Below are positions 24,665 through 35,830 of a stretch of DNA of 42,264 nt, piece by piece. Under the pieces are notes generated by a model. The model saw only the letters and a list, made by a program, of their open reading frames with translations. It ran no database searches and was not told the origin of the DNA. This stretch comes from CAZACZ01 sp964483695 (GTDB lineage Bacteria > Deinococcota > Deinococci > Deinococcales > Trueperaceae). The position numbers and the translations under genes were made by a program. The stretch covers positions 1 through 42,264 of the forward strand of contig CAZACZ010000019.1 in assembly GCA_964483695.1 (NCBI GenBank), read 5' to 3'. Each line of letters starts with the position of its first letter. The first letter of the stretch is position 1.

Positions 24665-25171
24665 ATGCGCATGGCGAGACCCGCGAGCTGGTACCTCCAC
24701 GCAGCGAAGCGCACGCTCTACGCCGCCGTGCCGTCGTTGGCCCGCCCGGACGACGCCTGGGCGTTGGGTCGGCTCGACGCCGTCGAGCGAACCCTCTACC
24801 TACGCCTGAGCGCCGCCGAACGGCACCATGCCATCGCCGTCGCGCGCTGTGTGGTGCGGCGCCTGCCGCAGGCGAGCCCGGTGCTGGTGCGGGCCGCGTT
24901 GCTGCATGACGTCGGCAAGCTGGGCGCCCCGCAGAACGTGGTGTGGCGCGTGCTGACGCACCTGCTGCCCGAGACGCAGGCAGCCGCCGAACCGCGCCTG
25001 AGGGGTCTGGCAGGAGCACGGCAAGCACGGCGCCACCACGCCGCGCTCGGTGCGGCGATGCTGCGCCGTGCCGGCGGCGCCGAGGAGGTCGCCGTGCTCA
25101 TCGAGCGCCACCACGACGCGGCCGCCGTCGAAGAGGCCGCCGTCTTGCGGGAGTGCGATGCGCGCACCTGA
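24665..25171 (+). CDS. Small HD-domain phosphohydrolase-like protein
   Basis: The 168-residue protein has an HD-type metal site: His at 54/55, His-Asp at 81-82 in ALLHDVGKLG, His at 124/125 in RRHHAALG, and His-His at 149-150 in ERHHD. This is the layout of HDIG proteins, metal-dependent phosphohydrolases acting on nucleotides or cyclic nucleotides. The substrate cannot be read. Two in-frame ATGs (24665 and 24671) are possible; TAGACT at 24654-24659 is close upstream. Its last 14 bases overlap folC, so the two are probably cotranscribed. Confidence 0.8.
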   Translation: MRMARPASWYLHAAKRTLYAAVPSLARPDDAWALGRLDAVERTLYLRLSAAERHHAIAVARCVVRRLPQASPVLVRAALLHDVGKLGAPQNVVWRVLTHLLPETQAAAEPRLRGLAGARQARRHHAALGAAMLRRAGGAEEVAVLIERHHDAAAVEEAAVLRECDART

Positions 25172-26555
25172 CTCCTCGGCGGCTGGCCCGGAGCGTGCCG
25201 AGCTGCGCTGGCTCTTCGGCCTGCAGCGCTTCGGCGCGCAGCCCGGCCTGGAGCGTGTACGCGCCTTGCTGGCGGCGGTCGGCGACCCGCACCAGCGCAT
25301 GCGCTCGGTGCTGGTGGCGGGCACCAACGGCAAGGGCAGCGTGGCGCGCACGTTGGCGGCCGTGCTCGAGGCGAGCGGCGAGCGCACCGGCCTGTTCGTC
25401 AGCCCGCACCTGCAGCACGTAGGGGAGCGGGCGCAGGTCGACGGGCGGATCGCCGACGACGCGGAGATGGACCGGTGGGTGGCCGCGGTCCGGCCGCACG
25501 CCGAGCGCCTTCGAGCGACGTTCTTCGAGGTCGTGACCGTGGCGGCGCTGCTGCGCTTCGCGGCGGCGGAGGTGCGCTGGGCCGTGCTCGAGGTCGGCAT
25601 GGGCGGTCGGTTGGACGCGACCAACGCGGTCGAGCCGGAGCTGTCGCTGATCACCAGCGTGGCGCTCGACCACATGGCGGTGCTGGGCGGCGATGTCGCG
25701 ACCATCGCGCGCGAGAAGGCGGGCATCCTGCGGCATGGCGTGCCGGCGGCGAGCTCGGCCGACGGGGACGCGGCGCGCGCCATCGCCGAGGTGGCGCAAC
25801 GCGTCGGCGCACCGATCGCCTTCCTGGGCCAGGGGTTCGAGGTCGAGGTGGTGACGATGGGGTGGGAGGGTCTCGCGCTGCGCTTCCGCGACGCCGCTTA
25901 CCAGCCCGGTCCGCTGCTGCTGCGCACCCCGCTGGTCGGCAGGCATCAGGCTGCCAACGTAGCGCTGGCGGCGGCGGGCGCGCTGCGGCTCGGGGTGCCT
26001 CCGGAGCGCATCGCGTCCGCCTCGGCCGACACCCGCTGGCCCGGCCGCCTGGAGCGGCTGCGCTACCAGGGGCGCTGGTTCGTCCTCGACGGGGCCCACA
26101 ACCCGCACGCCGCGTCGGCCCTGGCCGCCGCCGTCGGCGAGCTGGAGGGCCGCGTCGACGCCCTGGTGCTGGGGGTATCGCAGGACAAGGACGTGGCGGG
26201 CGTGGTCCAGGCGCTCGCGCCGGTGGCGCGCTGCTGGATCGTCACGCGCGCGCTCGCCAGCCCGCGCGCCGCCGCGGTCGACACCCTCGCCGGCGTCGTC
26301 GCCCGACTGGTGGCCGGCGCGGCGCTCGACGGGGTCGGAGCCCGCCAGGACCAAGGAGTGGCCGCATCCGGGCACGAGCACGGCCCGGTGGGCACCGTCG
26401 CGGTCGCAGCCGACCCGGCCGCGGCGATCCGCGCCGCGCTCGAGGTCACGCCACCGGAAGGGACGGTGGTGGTGGCAGGAAGTCTGTTCCTGGTGGGCGA
26501 GGTGCGCGCGCTGCTCAGGGGTGAGGCGACCGAGGGGTACGAGCGCTGGCAGTGA
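25158..26555 (+). CDS. folC: Folylpolyglutamate synthase / dihydrofolate synthase
   Basis: The 465-residue Mur-ligase-family enzyme adds glutamate to folates, and may also make dihydrofolate. The ATP-binding GTNGKGS is at about 55-61, followed by FVSPHL. A metal-site VLEVGMGGRLDATN and SLITSVALDHMAVLGG are typical. The C-terminal Mur-ligase domain holds FVLDGAHNPHA. A Gly/Ala-rich insert near residues 385-425 is not part of the core. The ATG overlaps the HD-domain gene by 14 nt. Its last 41 bases overlap the end of plsY on the other strand. Confidence 0.95.
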   Translation: MRAPDSSAAGPERAELRWLFGLQRFGAQPGLERVRALLAAVGDPHQRMRSVLVAGTNGKGSVARTLAAVLEASGERTGLFVSPHLQHVGERAQVDGRIADDAEMDRWVAAVRPHAERLRATFFEVVTVAALLRFAAAEVRWAVLEVGMGGRLDATNAVEPELSLITSVALDHMAVLGGDVATIAREKAGILRHGVPAASSADGDAARAIAEVAQRVGAPIAFLGQGFEVEVVTMGWEGLALRFRDAAYQPGPLLLRTPLVGRHQAANVALAAAGALRLGVPPERIASASADTRWPGRLERLRYQGRWFVLDGAHNPHAASALAAAVGELEGRVDALVLGVSQDKDVAGVVQALAPVARCWIVTRALASPRAAAVDTLAGVVARLVAGAALDGVGARQDQGVAASGHEHGPVGTVAVAADPAAAIRAALEVTPPEGTVVVAGSLFLVGEVRALLRGEATEGYERWQ

Positions 26556-27159
26556 CGGCGGGGCGCCGCCGCGCCAGCAGGTGCCGCAGCAGCACGACGG
26601 CCACGATCGGAACGACCCCCGTCACGACCACGAAGGTGTGCTCGCGCGGCCATCCGTAGCGTTCGAGGGTGAAGAGCGCCAGCACCGGGTAGGCGATCAT
26701 GGTGAGCACCGACGCCAGTTCGCTGCGCCGCGTGAGCAGCACCAACGCCACGATCAACACCAGACCGTAGAGGCCGACCCAGGGGTAGAGCGGCAGCGAC
26801 ACGCCGAACGTGGTGGCGAGCGCCTTGCCGCCCCGGAACCGGACGAACAGCGAGAAGGCATGGCCGAGGACGGCGCCGAAGCCGGCCGCCAGCGCCACCA
26901 CCAACGCGCTCACGTCGCCGAGCCCCTGGAACGCCGCCATGCGCATCCCGAGATAGGTGGCCAGCGCCCCCTTGCCGACGTCCAGCGCGAGCACGGCCGC
27001 GCCGAGCCCGAAGCCTAGGTTGCGGGCAGCGTTCATCGCGCCCATGTTGCCGGACCCGACGGCGAACACGTCGTGGCCGCGCAGGCGCGCCAGCAGCGCC
27101 GCGCTGGGGAACGAGCCGATCAGGTAGCCCGCGGCGAGCGCGACCAGCGCGTCAAACAC
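26515..27159 (-). CDS. plsY: Glycerol-3-phosphate acyltransferase PlsY
   Basis: The 214-residue integral membrane protein uses acyl-phosphate to acylate glycerol-3-phosphate, the first step of phospholipid synthesis. Motif 1 is YLIGSFPSAAL; motif 2 is GSGNMGAMNAAR; motif 3 is VRFRGGKALAT. Motif 2 usually reads GSGNPGATN, so the Met for Thr is unusual. Five to seven hydrophobic segments are visible. The start overlaps the recO stop by 8 bases, so it is coupled to recO. Confidence 0.95.
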   Translation of the reverse strand: MFDALVALAAGYLIGSFPSAALLARLRGHDVFAVGSGNMGAMNAARNLGFGLGAAVLALDVGKGALATYLGMRMAAFQGLGDVSALVVALAAGFGAVLGHAFSLFVRFRGGKALATTFGVSLPLYPWVGLYGLVLIVALVLLTRRSELASVLTMIAYPVLALFTLERYGWPREHTFVVVTGVVPIVAVVLLRHLLARRRPAVTASARTPRSPHP

Positions 27160-27916
27160 CGCTCACCTCGACGCCGGACGGCAGCGCGTCGGTGGGCGCG
27201 ACGGCGTGGTCGATCAGGCCGTGGAAGCTGCGCAGGTCGGTGACGTGGTACGCCACGTAGCGCGCCAGCAGGCGCCAGTGCAACGCGCGGCCTTGCGGCG
27301 CGACCCGGAGCGCGCTGCGCAGCGGCGCCTCGACCAGCGCCTGCACCTCGCAGACGGCTTGGTGCGAGAGCGCCACGCCGTGTCGACACCGTTCGCAGGT
27401 GAGGCCGCCCGCCGCCACGTCGAGCGCCACCAGCGGCCCGTCGCCGCCGCACGCGACGCACGCCGTGGTGCGCGGCGCCAGCCCGGCGACGCCCAGCAAG
27501 CGCCACGCGTAGAGCAGGGCGACGTGGTCCGGGTCGTGATGGTGGCTCAAGCCGCGCAAGCCGCTGGCGAAGTAGGCGTACACCCGCTCGCCGAGGTGGA
27601 CGTCGACCGTGAGCGCGTCGACCAGCTCGGCCAGCACGTGCGCGTACGGGTACGTGGTGGGATCGGTAAGGCCCGGCAGCGCACCGTTCAGCTGGACCTG
27701 CGTGAGCAACGCGAGGTCGTCGTCGCGCTTGCGGTGGTACTGCACCGTGACGTCGTGGAACAGGCTCAGCCGGCCGTGGTTGCCGCCGGGAAGGCGGCCC
27801 TTGCGCAGGATGGCGCGGAGTTTGCCGTGCTCCCCGAGGATCGTCGCGACCACGTCGCCGCTCGGGAGGACCTTTCGACGGATGACGATGCCGTCGGTGA
27901 CGGACGTGTGGCGCAC
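27152..27916 (-). CDS. recO: DNA repair protein RecO
   Basis: The 254-residue protein has an N-terminal OB fold (about 1-80, with GIVIRR and GEHGKLRAILRKG) and a C-terminal domain with a C4 zinc site (CVACG ... CERC). RecO works with RecR to load RecA on SSB-coated DNA in the RecFOR pathway; recR is also in this window. The GTG at 27916 is 6 nt after TACACT, so transcription is probably leaderless from the 28-bp gap, in addition to read-through from topA. Confidence 0.93.
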   Translation of the reverse strand: MRHTSVTDGIVIRRKVLPSGDVVATILGEHGKLRAILRKGRLPGGNHGRLSLFHDVTVQYHRKRDDDLALLTQVQLNGALPGLTDPTTYPYAHVLAELVDALTVDVHLGERVYAYFASGLRGLSHHHDPDHVALLYAWRLLGVAGLAPRTTACVACGGDGPLVALDVAAGGLTCERCRHGVALSHQAVCEVQALVEAPLRSALRVAPQGRALHWRLLARYVAYHVTDLRSFHGLIDHAVAPTDALPSGVEVSGV

Positions 27917-27922
27917 GCGCCC

Positions 27923-27928
27923 AGTGTA
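27923..27928 (-). promoter_or_regulatory. Leaderless -10 box of recO
   Basis: TACACT on the minus strand ends 6 nt before the recO GTG. There is no Shine-Dalgarno in the gap. Confidence 0.55.
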
Positions 27929-27944
27929 GCGCGGGGCCGACGCG

Positions 27945-28256
27945 TCAGCCGTCGGCCGTTCCTGCCGCCGGTCGATGCCAAGCGATCACCGCCGGCCCGT
28001 CGACCGGCAGCAGCGAACAGGCCAAGCGCGGCGGCAAGCGCAGGGCATCGAGGCGCTCGAGCACGCGGAAGTCGCCGTGGGGCAGGTCGACGATGACGCG
28101 GCCGTCCAGCACTACCAACCAGGTGGCGTCCACCCGACGCGGCCCGGTGCGGCCCGTGAGGTGCTCGACGCGCAGGTCGGCGCCGGGCACGTCGATCGGC
28201 TCGCCTGCGGCCGAGCGGGCGAGGCCGGCCAAGTGGAGCGGGCGGAGGTCGTCCAC
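27945..28256 (-). CDS. Small cupin-like protein of unknown role
   Basis: The 103-residue product shows a cupin-like run: DATWLVVLDGRVIVDLP, then GDFRVLERLDALRLP, as in the two conserved cupin motifs. Metal-binding His/Glu residues of motif 1 are mostly absent, so it may bind without metal. It starts with GTG 22 nt after the topA stop and ends 28 nt before recO, in the same direction, which suggests a real operon member. I do not recognise a specific family or function. Confidence 0.65.
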   Translation of the reverse strand: MDDLRPLHLAGLARSAAGEPIDVPGADLRVEHLTGRTGPRRVDATWLVVLDGRVIVDLPHGDFRVLERLDALRLPPRLACSLLPVDGPAVIAWHRPAAGTADG

Positions 28257-28277
28257 CTGCTGCGGGGCGCGCCGGCC

Positions 28278-31361
<3,084 letters not shown>

Positions 31362-31391
31362 CGGTGATCCCCCTAGCGAAACGGCGCGGCC

Positions 31392-31419
31392 ATTATACGT
31401 GCGGCCCCTTCGTCGTCAA
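31392..31419 (-). promoter_or_regulatory. Strong promoter of topA
   Basis: On the minus strand TTGACG (31414-31419) and a perfect TATAAT (31392-31397) are 16 bases apart. The predicted start site gives a leader of about 24 nt that includes the ribosome binding site. This is the best sigma70-type promoter I see in the window. Confidence 0.8.
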
Positions 31420-31468
31420 GTTCGCGTTGGGCACACACCTGGCAGCGTCGGGGGAGGGGGCGCCGCCG

Positions 31469-32065
<597 letters not shown>

Positions 32066-32102
32066 GAGCGGCGCCCTCCCGCTCCTCGCCGCACGGTCGA
32101 CG

Positions 32103-32423
32103 TCAGAGCATGCCTCCCAGACCGCCCATGCCGCCCATGCCGCCCATGGCCGCACCCATCTCCTTCTCCTGCAACTCCTTGGCGCGGCGCTGCGCCTCGC
32201 CGACCGCCGCCGTCACCAGGTCCTCGAGCATCTCCACGTCGTTCGGGTCCACCACCTTCGGGTCGATGCGGACCGCGGTGACGGTGCCGTCACCGGTGGC
32301 GACGGCCGTCACCATGCCGGCGCCGGCGCTTCCTTCTACGGTCATGGTGGCCAGGCGCTCCTGCGCCTCTGCCACCTTGCGCTGCGCCTTCTGGGCTTCT
32401 TTCATCAGTTTCTGGATGTTCAT
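32103..32423 (-). CDS. YbaB/EbfC family nucleoid-associated protein
   Basis: The 106-residue product opens with MNIQKLMKEAQKAQ and carries VRIDPKVVDPNDVEMLEDLV, both typical of YbaB/EbfC. These dimers bind DNA and are linked to nucleoid shape or repair. A Gly/Met-rich tail (repeated MGG units) ends the protein. The ATG has GAGGAG upstream. It lies between dnaX and recR, as in many bacteria. Confidence 0.95.
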   Translation of the reverse strand: MNIQKLMKEAQKAQRKVAEAQERLATMTVEGSAGAGMVTAVATGDGTVTAVRIDPKVVDPNDVEMLEDLVTAAVGEAQRRAKELQEKEMGAAMGGMGGMGGLGGML

Positions 32424-32505
32424 CGCGTCACTCCTCGGGAAGTGTAGTCGGTCGGCTGGGTGGGTCGCGTGGGGAGGCGCAGCGCCATGACGATGGTCGC
32501 GGCGC

Positions 32506-34730
32506 TCAACGGCGGTCCGTGCCGGGTAGGAACGAGATGCCGGGCTGGTGGTCGTCGGGCGTCGCGTCGTCCTCGTCGGCCGCGAGATCGCCGTCCTGCT
32601 CGTGATCGAGCGCATCGTCGGTAGTTGCTTCTTCGAGACCCGCGGCGCTCTCGGGAGGCGGGGCGAGCACCTCGATCACGCGACCGGGGAACAGCCGCTG
32701 CATCTCGGCGAAGGCGCGCTGCAGCGGTTCGTCGGTGGTCGTCGTGGCCTCGGGTTCGTCCTCGACCGCGCCGGGAAGGCCGGTGGCGTCGCCCGACGGG
32801 GCGGCGCCCGCGTCGTCCCAGAAGCCCGGAGGCAAGGTGTCGTAGCCGAGGTCGACGTCGTCCGGGATGCTCCCAGCTGCCGGGGGCGGAGTGGTCGCGC
32901 TCGGGTCGGCGGGCGTTGGCGCCGCCGGTGCGGCGACGTCTACCTTGGGCGCCAGCGGGTCGGCCGAGACGACGGCGCGTTCCCGTGCGGAAGCGGCGTC
33001 CGCCGCCGCGCTCGTGGGGGCCGCCTCGCGGCCGGGCGCCGCCGCGCGGTTGGCGATGCTCGCGTCCTTGCCGGGCCGGGCGGCACCGGCCGCCCCGCCC
33101 CTCACGCTTTTTTTGCACCACCACCGCCGGGGCCGTCGATGGAGAGGCGCAGGCCCGGTCCGACCACGTCGGCCAGGAGCGCCTCGAGTTCGTCGCGTCG
33201 CTGCAGCAGCTGGCGGTAGTGGAAGGCGTGCGTGTCCTGGTAGACGACGCGGATCTCGTCGCCCTCCAGCGACGCGGCGGCGGGCTGGAGGAACGCCTTG
33301 AGTTGCGTCGACGCCTTCGCCTTCACCGCGTGCCAGGAGAACGTCGGCGCGCCCGCTGCGGCGGCTCGGCCGCCATCCTTGGGCCGCGCGGACGGCGGCT
33401 GCGCACGGCGCTGCGCGTCGCGGCCGGGTGGTGCGTCGGCTGCGACGTCCGTTGCCGCTGCCTCCGGCGCCGCGACTTCCGGCGCGCCTCCGGTCGAGCC
33501 GTCGGGAACGCCGGGTCGACCGCCCGCGGCCGCCTCGCCCGCCTCGCCCGCCGCCCTGCCGTCCGAAGCGGTCTGCTGCGGCCGCGGCGTCGCTGGCGCT
33601 TGCCGCGGCTCCGGCGCCGCGCCGCTTCGGATGTCGTGCGCGGCGATCGACGCTTCGCCGGCTGCGGCCCACGGCTCGGCGGCCGCGCCGAGCGGCGGCA
33701 CCCGCAGGGCGTTGCGCCCCTTGATCAACGCGACTTCCAACGCGTAGAGGTCGTTGCGGCGCGCGAAGCGCTCGTGCTCGTCGTCGACGGCCTGCAACAA
33801 GCGCAGCAGGGAGTCCTGGTCCAGCCCGAGGCGATCGTCACCTGCCAAGCGGAGATGGAGCGCGTCCCGCAGGATGCGCGCCAGCTGCTCGGCCAGCGTG
33901 CGCGGCGCGTACCCACTGCGGTAGAGGTCGGCCGCGTGCTCCAGCAGCGTGGCGAGGTCGTCCGCGGCGAGCGCCTGCGCCATCGCCCAGAGCCGCTCCT
34001 GCGGCGGAAGCCCGAGGGCCTCCTCGGCGGCCGCGGCCGTGATGGGGGCGCCGGTGACCAGCAACCGGTCGAGCAACGACTCGGCGTCGCGCATGCCGCC
34101 GTCGGCCGCGCGCGCGACCAGCGCCAGCGCGGCTGGGTCGGCGTCGACGCCGGCGGCCTGGCACAGGCGTTCCAGCTTGCCTTGGATCTCGCGGTCGGTG
34201 AGCCGGCGGAAGCGGAAGTGCTGGCAGCGCGACAGGATCGTCGGTGGCAGCTTCTCCGGCTCGGTGGTGGCGAGCACGAAGAGCAGCCCCGGCGGTGGTT
34301 CCTCGAGGGTCTTGAGCAGCGCGTTGGCCGCGGCCTTGCTGAGCATGTGCGCCTCGTCGAGGATCCACACCCGCGTCCCGCCGCGCAGGCTGGCCAAGCC
34401 GACGCGCTCGCGCAGGGCGCGCACGTCGTCGACCGAGTTGTTCGAAGCGGCGTCGAGCTCGGCCACGTCCGGGTGAGCGCCGGCCTGGACCAAGCGACAC
34501 GATTCGCAGGTGCCGCACGGCCGCTGGTCCGGGTCGTCCGCCTCGCAGTTCACCGCCATGGCCAGGAGCCGCGCGCTGGTGGTCTTGCCCACGCCGCGCG
34601 GTCCGGAGAAGAGGTAGGCGTGGCCGGTCTTCCCGCGACGCACGGCGGAGACCAGCACGTCCTTGACGTGCTCTTGCCCGACCACCTCGCCGAAGGTGAC
34701 GGGCCGCGCGCGTTGGTACAGGGCGGTCAT
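32506..34730 (-). CDS. dnaX: DNA polymerase III tau subunit made by -1 frameshift or slippage on dnaX
   Basis: If the A7 run at 33108-33114 is slipped by -1, or one A is added in the transcript, reading continues through GCA AAA AAA AGC GTG and adds about 200 codons to the gamma frame. The predicted tau has 741 residues. The extension is Pro/Ala-rich and acidic, then shows LQRAFAEMQRLFPGRVIEV, the kind of end seen in bacterial DnaX C-terminal regions, which contact polymerase III alpha and DnaB. The existence of a 200-codon open -1 frame with such a domain is the main support. A pure sequencing error is the alternative. Confidence 0.7.
33078..33095 (-). promoter_or_regulatory. Hairpin downstream of the dnaX slippage site
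   Basis: Two perfect 7-base arms (GGGCGGC / GCCGCCC) surround a 4-base loop, 12 nt after the A7 run. Such a stem can pause the ribosome and stimulate frameshifting, as at E. coli dnaX. Confidence 0.5.
33102..34730 (-). CDS. dnaX: DNA polymerase III gamma subunit (zero-frame dnaX product)
   Basis: The 542-residue product is the clamp-loader ATPase. Walker A GPRGVGKT is at 43-50. Zinc Cys are at 62, 72, 75 and 78. DEAH (125-128) is followed by LLKTLEEPP. After about residue 370 comes a long Ala/Pro/Gly-rich linker, then a small folded region that includes YQDTHAFHYRQLL. The frame ends GGGGAKKA-stop, where the Lys codons are part of an A7 run. The start ATG at 34730 lies 8 nt after TACAGT, a leaderless arrangement; an upstream in-frame start would add six residues without support. 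It heads the dnaX-ybaB-recR cluster. Confidence 0.95.
   Translation of the reverse strand: MTALYQRARPVTFGEVVGQEHVKDVLVSAVRRGKTGHAYLFSGPRGVGKTTSARLLAMAVNCEADDPDQRPCGTCESCRLVQAGAHPDVAELDAASNNSVDDVRALRERVGLASLRGGTRVWILDEAHMLSKAAANALLKTLEEPPPGLLFVLATTEPEKLPPTILSRCQHFRFRRLTDREIQGKLERLCQAAGVDADPAALALVARAADGGMRDAESLLDRLLVTGAPITAAAAEEALGLPPQERLWAMAQALAADDLATLLEHAADLYRSGYAPRTLAEQLARILRDALHLRLAGDDRLGLDQDSLLRLLQAVDDEHERFARRNDLYALEVALIKGRNALRVPPLGAAAEPWAAAGEASIAAHDIRSGAAPEPRQAPATPRPQQTASDGRAAGEAGEAAAGGRPGVPDGSTGGAPEVAAPEAAATDVAADAPPGRDAQRRAQPPSARPKDGGRAAAAGAPTFSWHAVKAKASTQLKAFLQPAAASLEGDEIRVVYQDTHAFHYRQLLQRRDELEALLADVVGPGLRLSIDGPGGGGAKKA
33108..33114 (-). promoter_or_regulatory. A7 slippery sequence in dnaX
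   Basis: The minus strand reads GCA AAA AAA GCG TGA, so seven A lie just before the zero-frame stop. The -1 frame is open for about 200 codons. Such runs permit ribosomal frameshifting or RNA polymerase slippage. Confidence 0.7.
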
Positions 34731-34738
34731 GCACAGGC

Positions 34739-34744
34739 ACTGTA
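34739..34744 (-). promoter_or_regulatory. Leaderless -10 box of dnaX
   Basis: TACAGT on the minus strand ends 8 nt before the dnaX ATG. No Shine-Dalgarno is present. Confidence 0.55.
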
Positions 34745-34857
34745 CCACCGTCGGGAGCGGCGGCCGGCGCCGGCGGGCGACCGTCGCGGCGGCCGAGTTC
34801 GCGTCCAGCAGGCGCTTCGTGACGCCGCGACGAGCGCCACGGATGCGGCGTGCGGTG

Positions 34858-34863
34858 TAGCAT
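34858..34863 (+). promoter_or_regulatory. Leaderless -10 box of the patatin-like gene
   Basis: TAGCAT ends 7 nt before the ATG at 34871. No Shine-Dalgarno is seen. The gene is divergent from dnaX with about 140 bases between starts. Confidence 0.5.
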
Positions 34864-34870
34864 GGGCGCC

Positions 34871-35830
34871 ATGCTCGGGGCCGTAGGTGCTAGCGGGCCG
34901 TGGTCGTCGCCGATCGCGGAGGGCGGCGCGGTCGCGGTCGCCTTGGGCGGTGGCGCGGCGCGTGGCCTTGCGCACATCGGCGCGCTGAAGGCGTTGGACG
35001 CGTCCGCGCGGCCGATCGCCGGCGTTGCGGGCACCAGCTTCGGTGCCATCATCGCGGCGCTGTACGCCCTCGGGGGCCCCGCGCGCGAGCTCGAGCGCGT
35101 CGTGCGGTCGCAGGACGTGGCGGAGATCTGGCGTCAGGGCTTCGACGTGGGCTTGCACCGCGGGGCGCTGATCCACGGTCGGCGCCTGGCCGAGTGGCTC
35201 GACCGCAAGTACTTCTTCGGTGCGGGCTTCGACGATGCGCGTGTCCCGCTGGCCATCGCCTGCACCGACCTGGCCACCGGCGCGCCGGTGGTGTTGCGCA
35301 CGGGCTCGGTGGCGGCCGCCGTGCAGGCCAGTTGCGCGCTGCCGGGGGTGTTCGCCCCCGTACGGTTGGAGGGCCGCGTGTTGATCGACGGCGGTTTCGT
35401 CCAGGCCGTGCCGTTCGCGGCGCTGGACGGATCGGCCGCCGCCGTGAAGGTGGGCGTGCACGCCGGCGTGGACGTGCGACGTTCGCGCCTCATCCGGCGC
35501 ATCCGCCGCTTCAACGCTTCCCGCTGGGGTCGAGACTTCCAGCGGGTGGCGGCGCGCGCGAGCAGCTTGGGCCCGCTCGGACAGATGACGCGCGGGCTGG
35601 CCATCTCGCTGCGTTCGTACAGCCGCGCGGTTCGCGCTCCCCGCGGGTGCCGGTTGGTGACGGTCGATGCCGGCATCTCCTGGTGGGACTTCCACCGCTC
35701 GCCGCAGGCCATCGCGGCCGGCGAACGCGCCATGCAGCGGCTGCTGGACGATCTCGCGGGCCGCTCCGGCGGCGACGGCGACGACCTGCGAACGGTGGCA
35801 CGCGTGGAACGAACGGAGTCGAAGCGGTGA
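34871..35830 (+). CDS. Patatin-like phospholipase family protein (RssA/YlbK type)
   Basis: The 319-residue protein has the patatin serine-hydrolase set: an oxyanion loop GGGAARG (26-32), the nucleophile Ser56 in GTSFG, and Asp173 in the DGG motif. Bacterial members of the RssA/YlbK type cleave ester lipids; physiological substrates are mostly unknown. An Arg-rich helix region after residue 195 may contact membranes or nucleic acid. No signal peptide is clear. The start is the ATG with a TAGCAT 7 nt upstream. Its stop overlaps the following DUF815 gene (GTGA), so the two are translated together. Confidence 0.88.
   Translation: MLGAVGASGPWSSPIAEGGAVAVALGGGAARGLAHIGALKALDASARPIAGVAGTSFGAIIAALYALGGPARELERVVRSQDVAEIWRQGFDVGLHRGALIHGRRLAEWLDRKYFFGAGFDDARVPLAIACTDLATGAPVVLRTGSVAAAVQASCALPGVFAPVRLEGRVLIDGGFVQAVPFAALDGSAAAVKVGVHAGVDVRRSRLIRRIRRFNASRWGRDFQRVAARASSLGPLGQMTRGLAISLRSYSRAVRAPRGCRLVTVDAGISWWDFHRSPQAIAAGERAMQRLLDDLAGRSGGDGDDLRTVARVERTESKR

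Noticed and set aside
34850..34870. An earlier start for the patatin-like gene
   Set aside because: Upstream in-frame ATGs at 34850 and 34862 lie before or inside the probable -10 box TAGCAT; the ATG at 34871 fits the leaderless spacing and keeps the conserved core.
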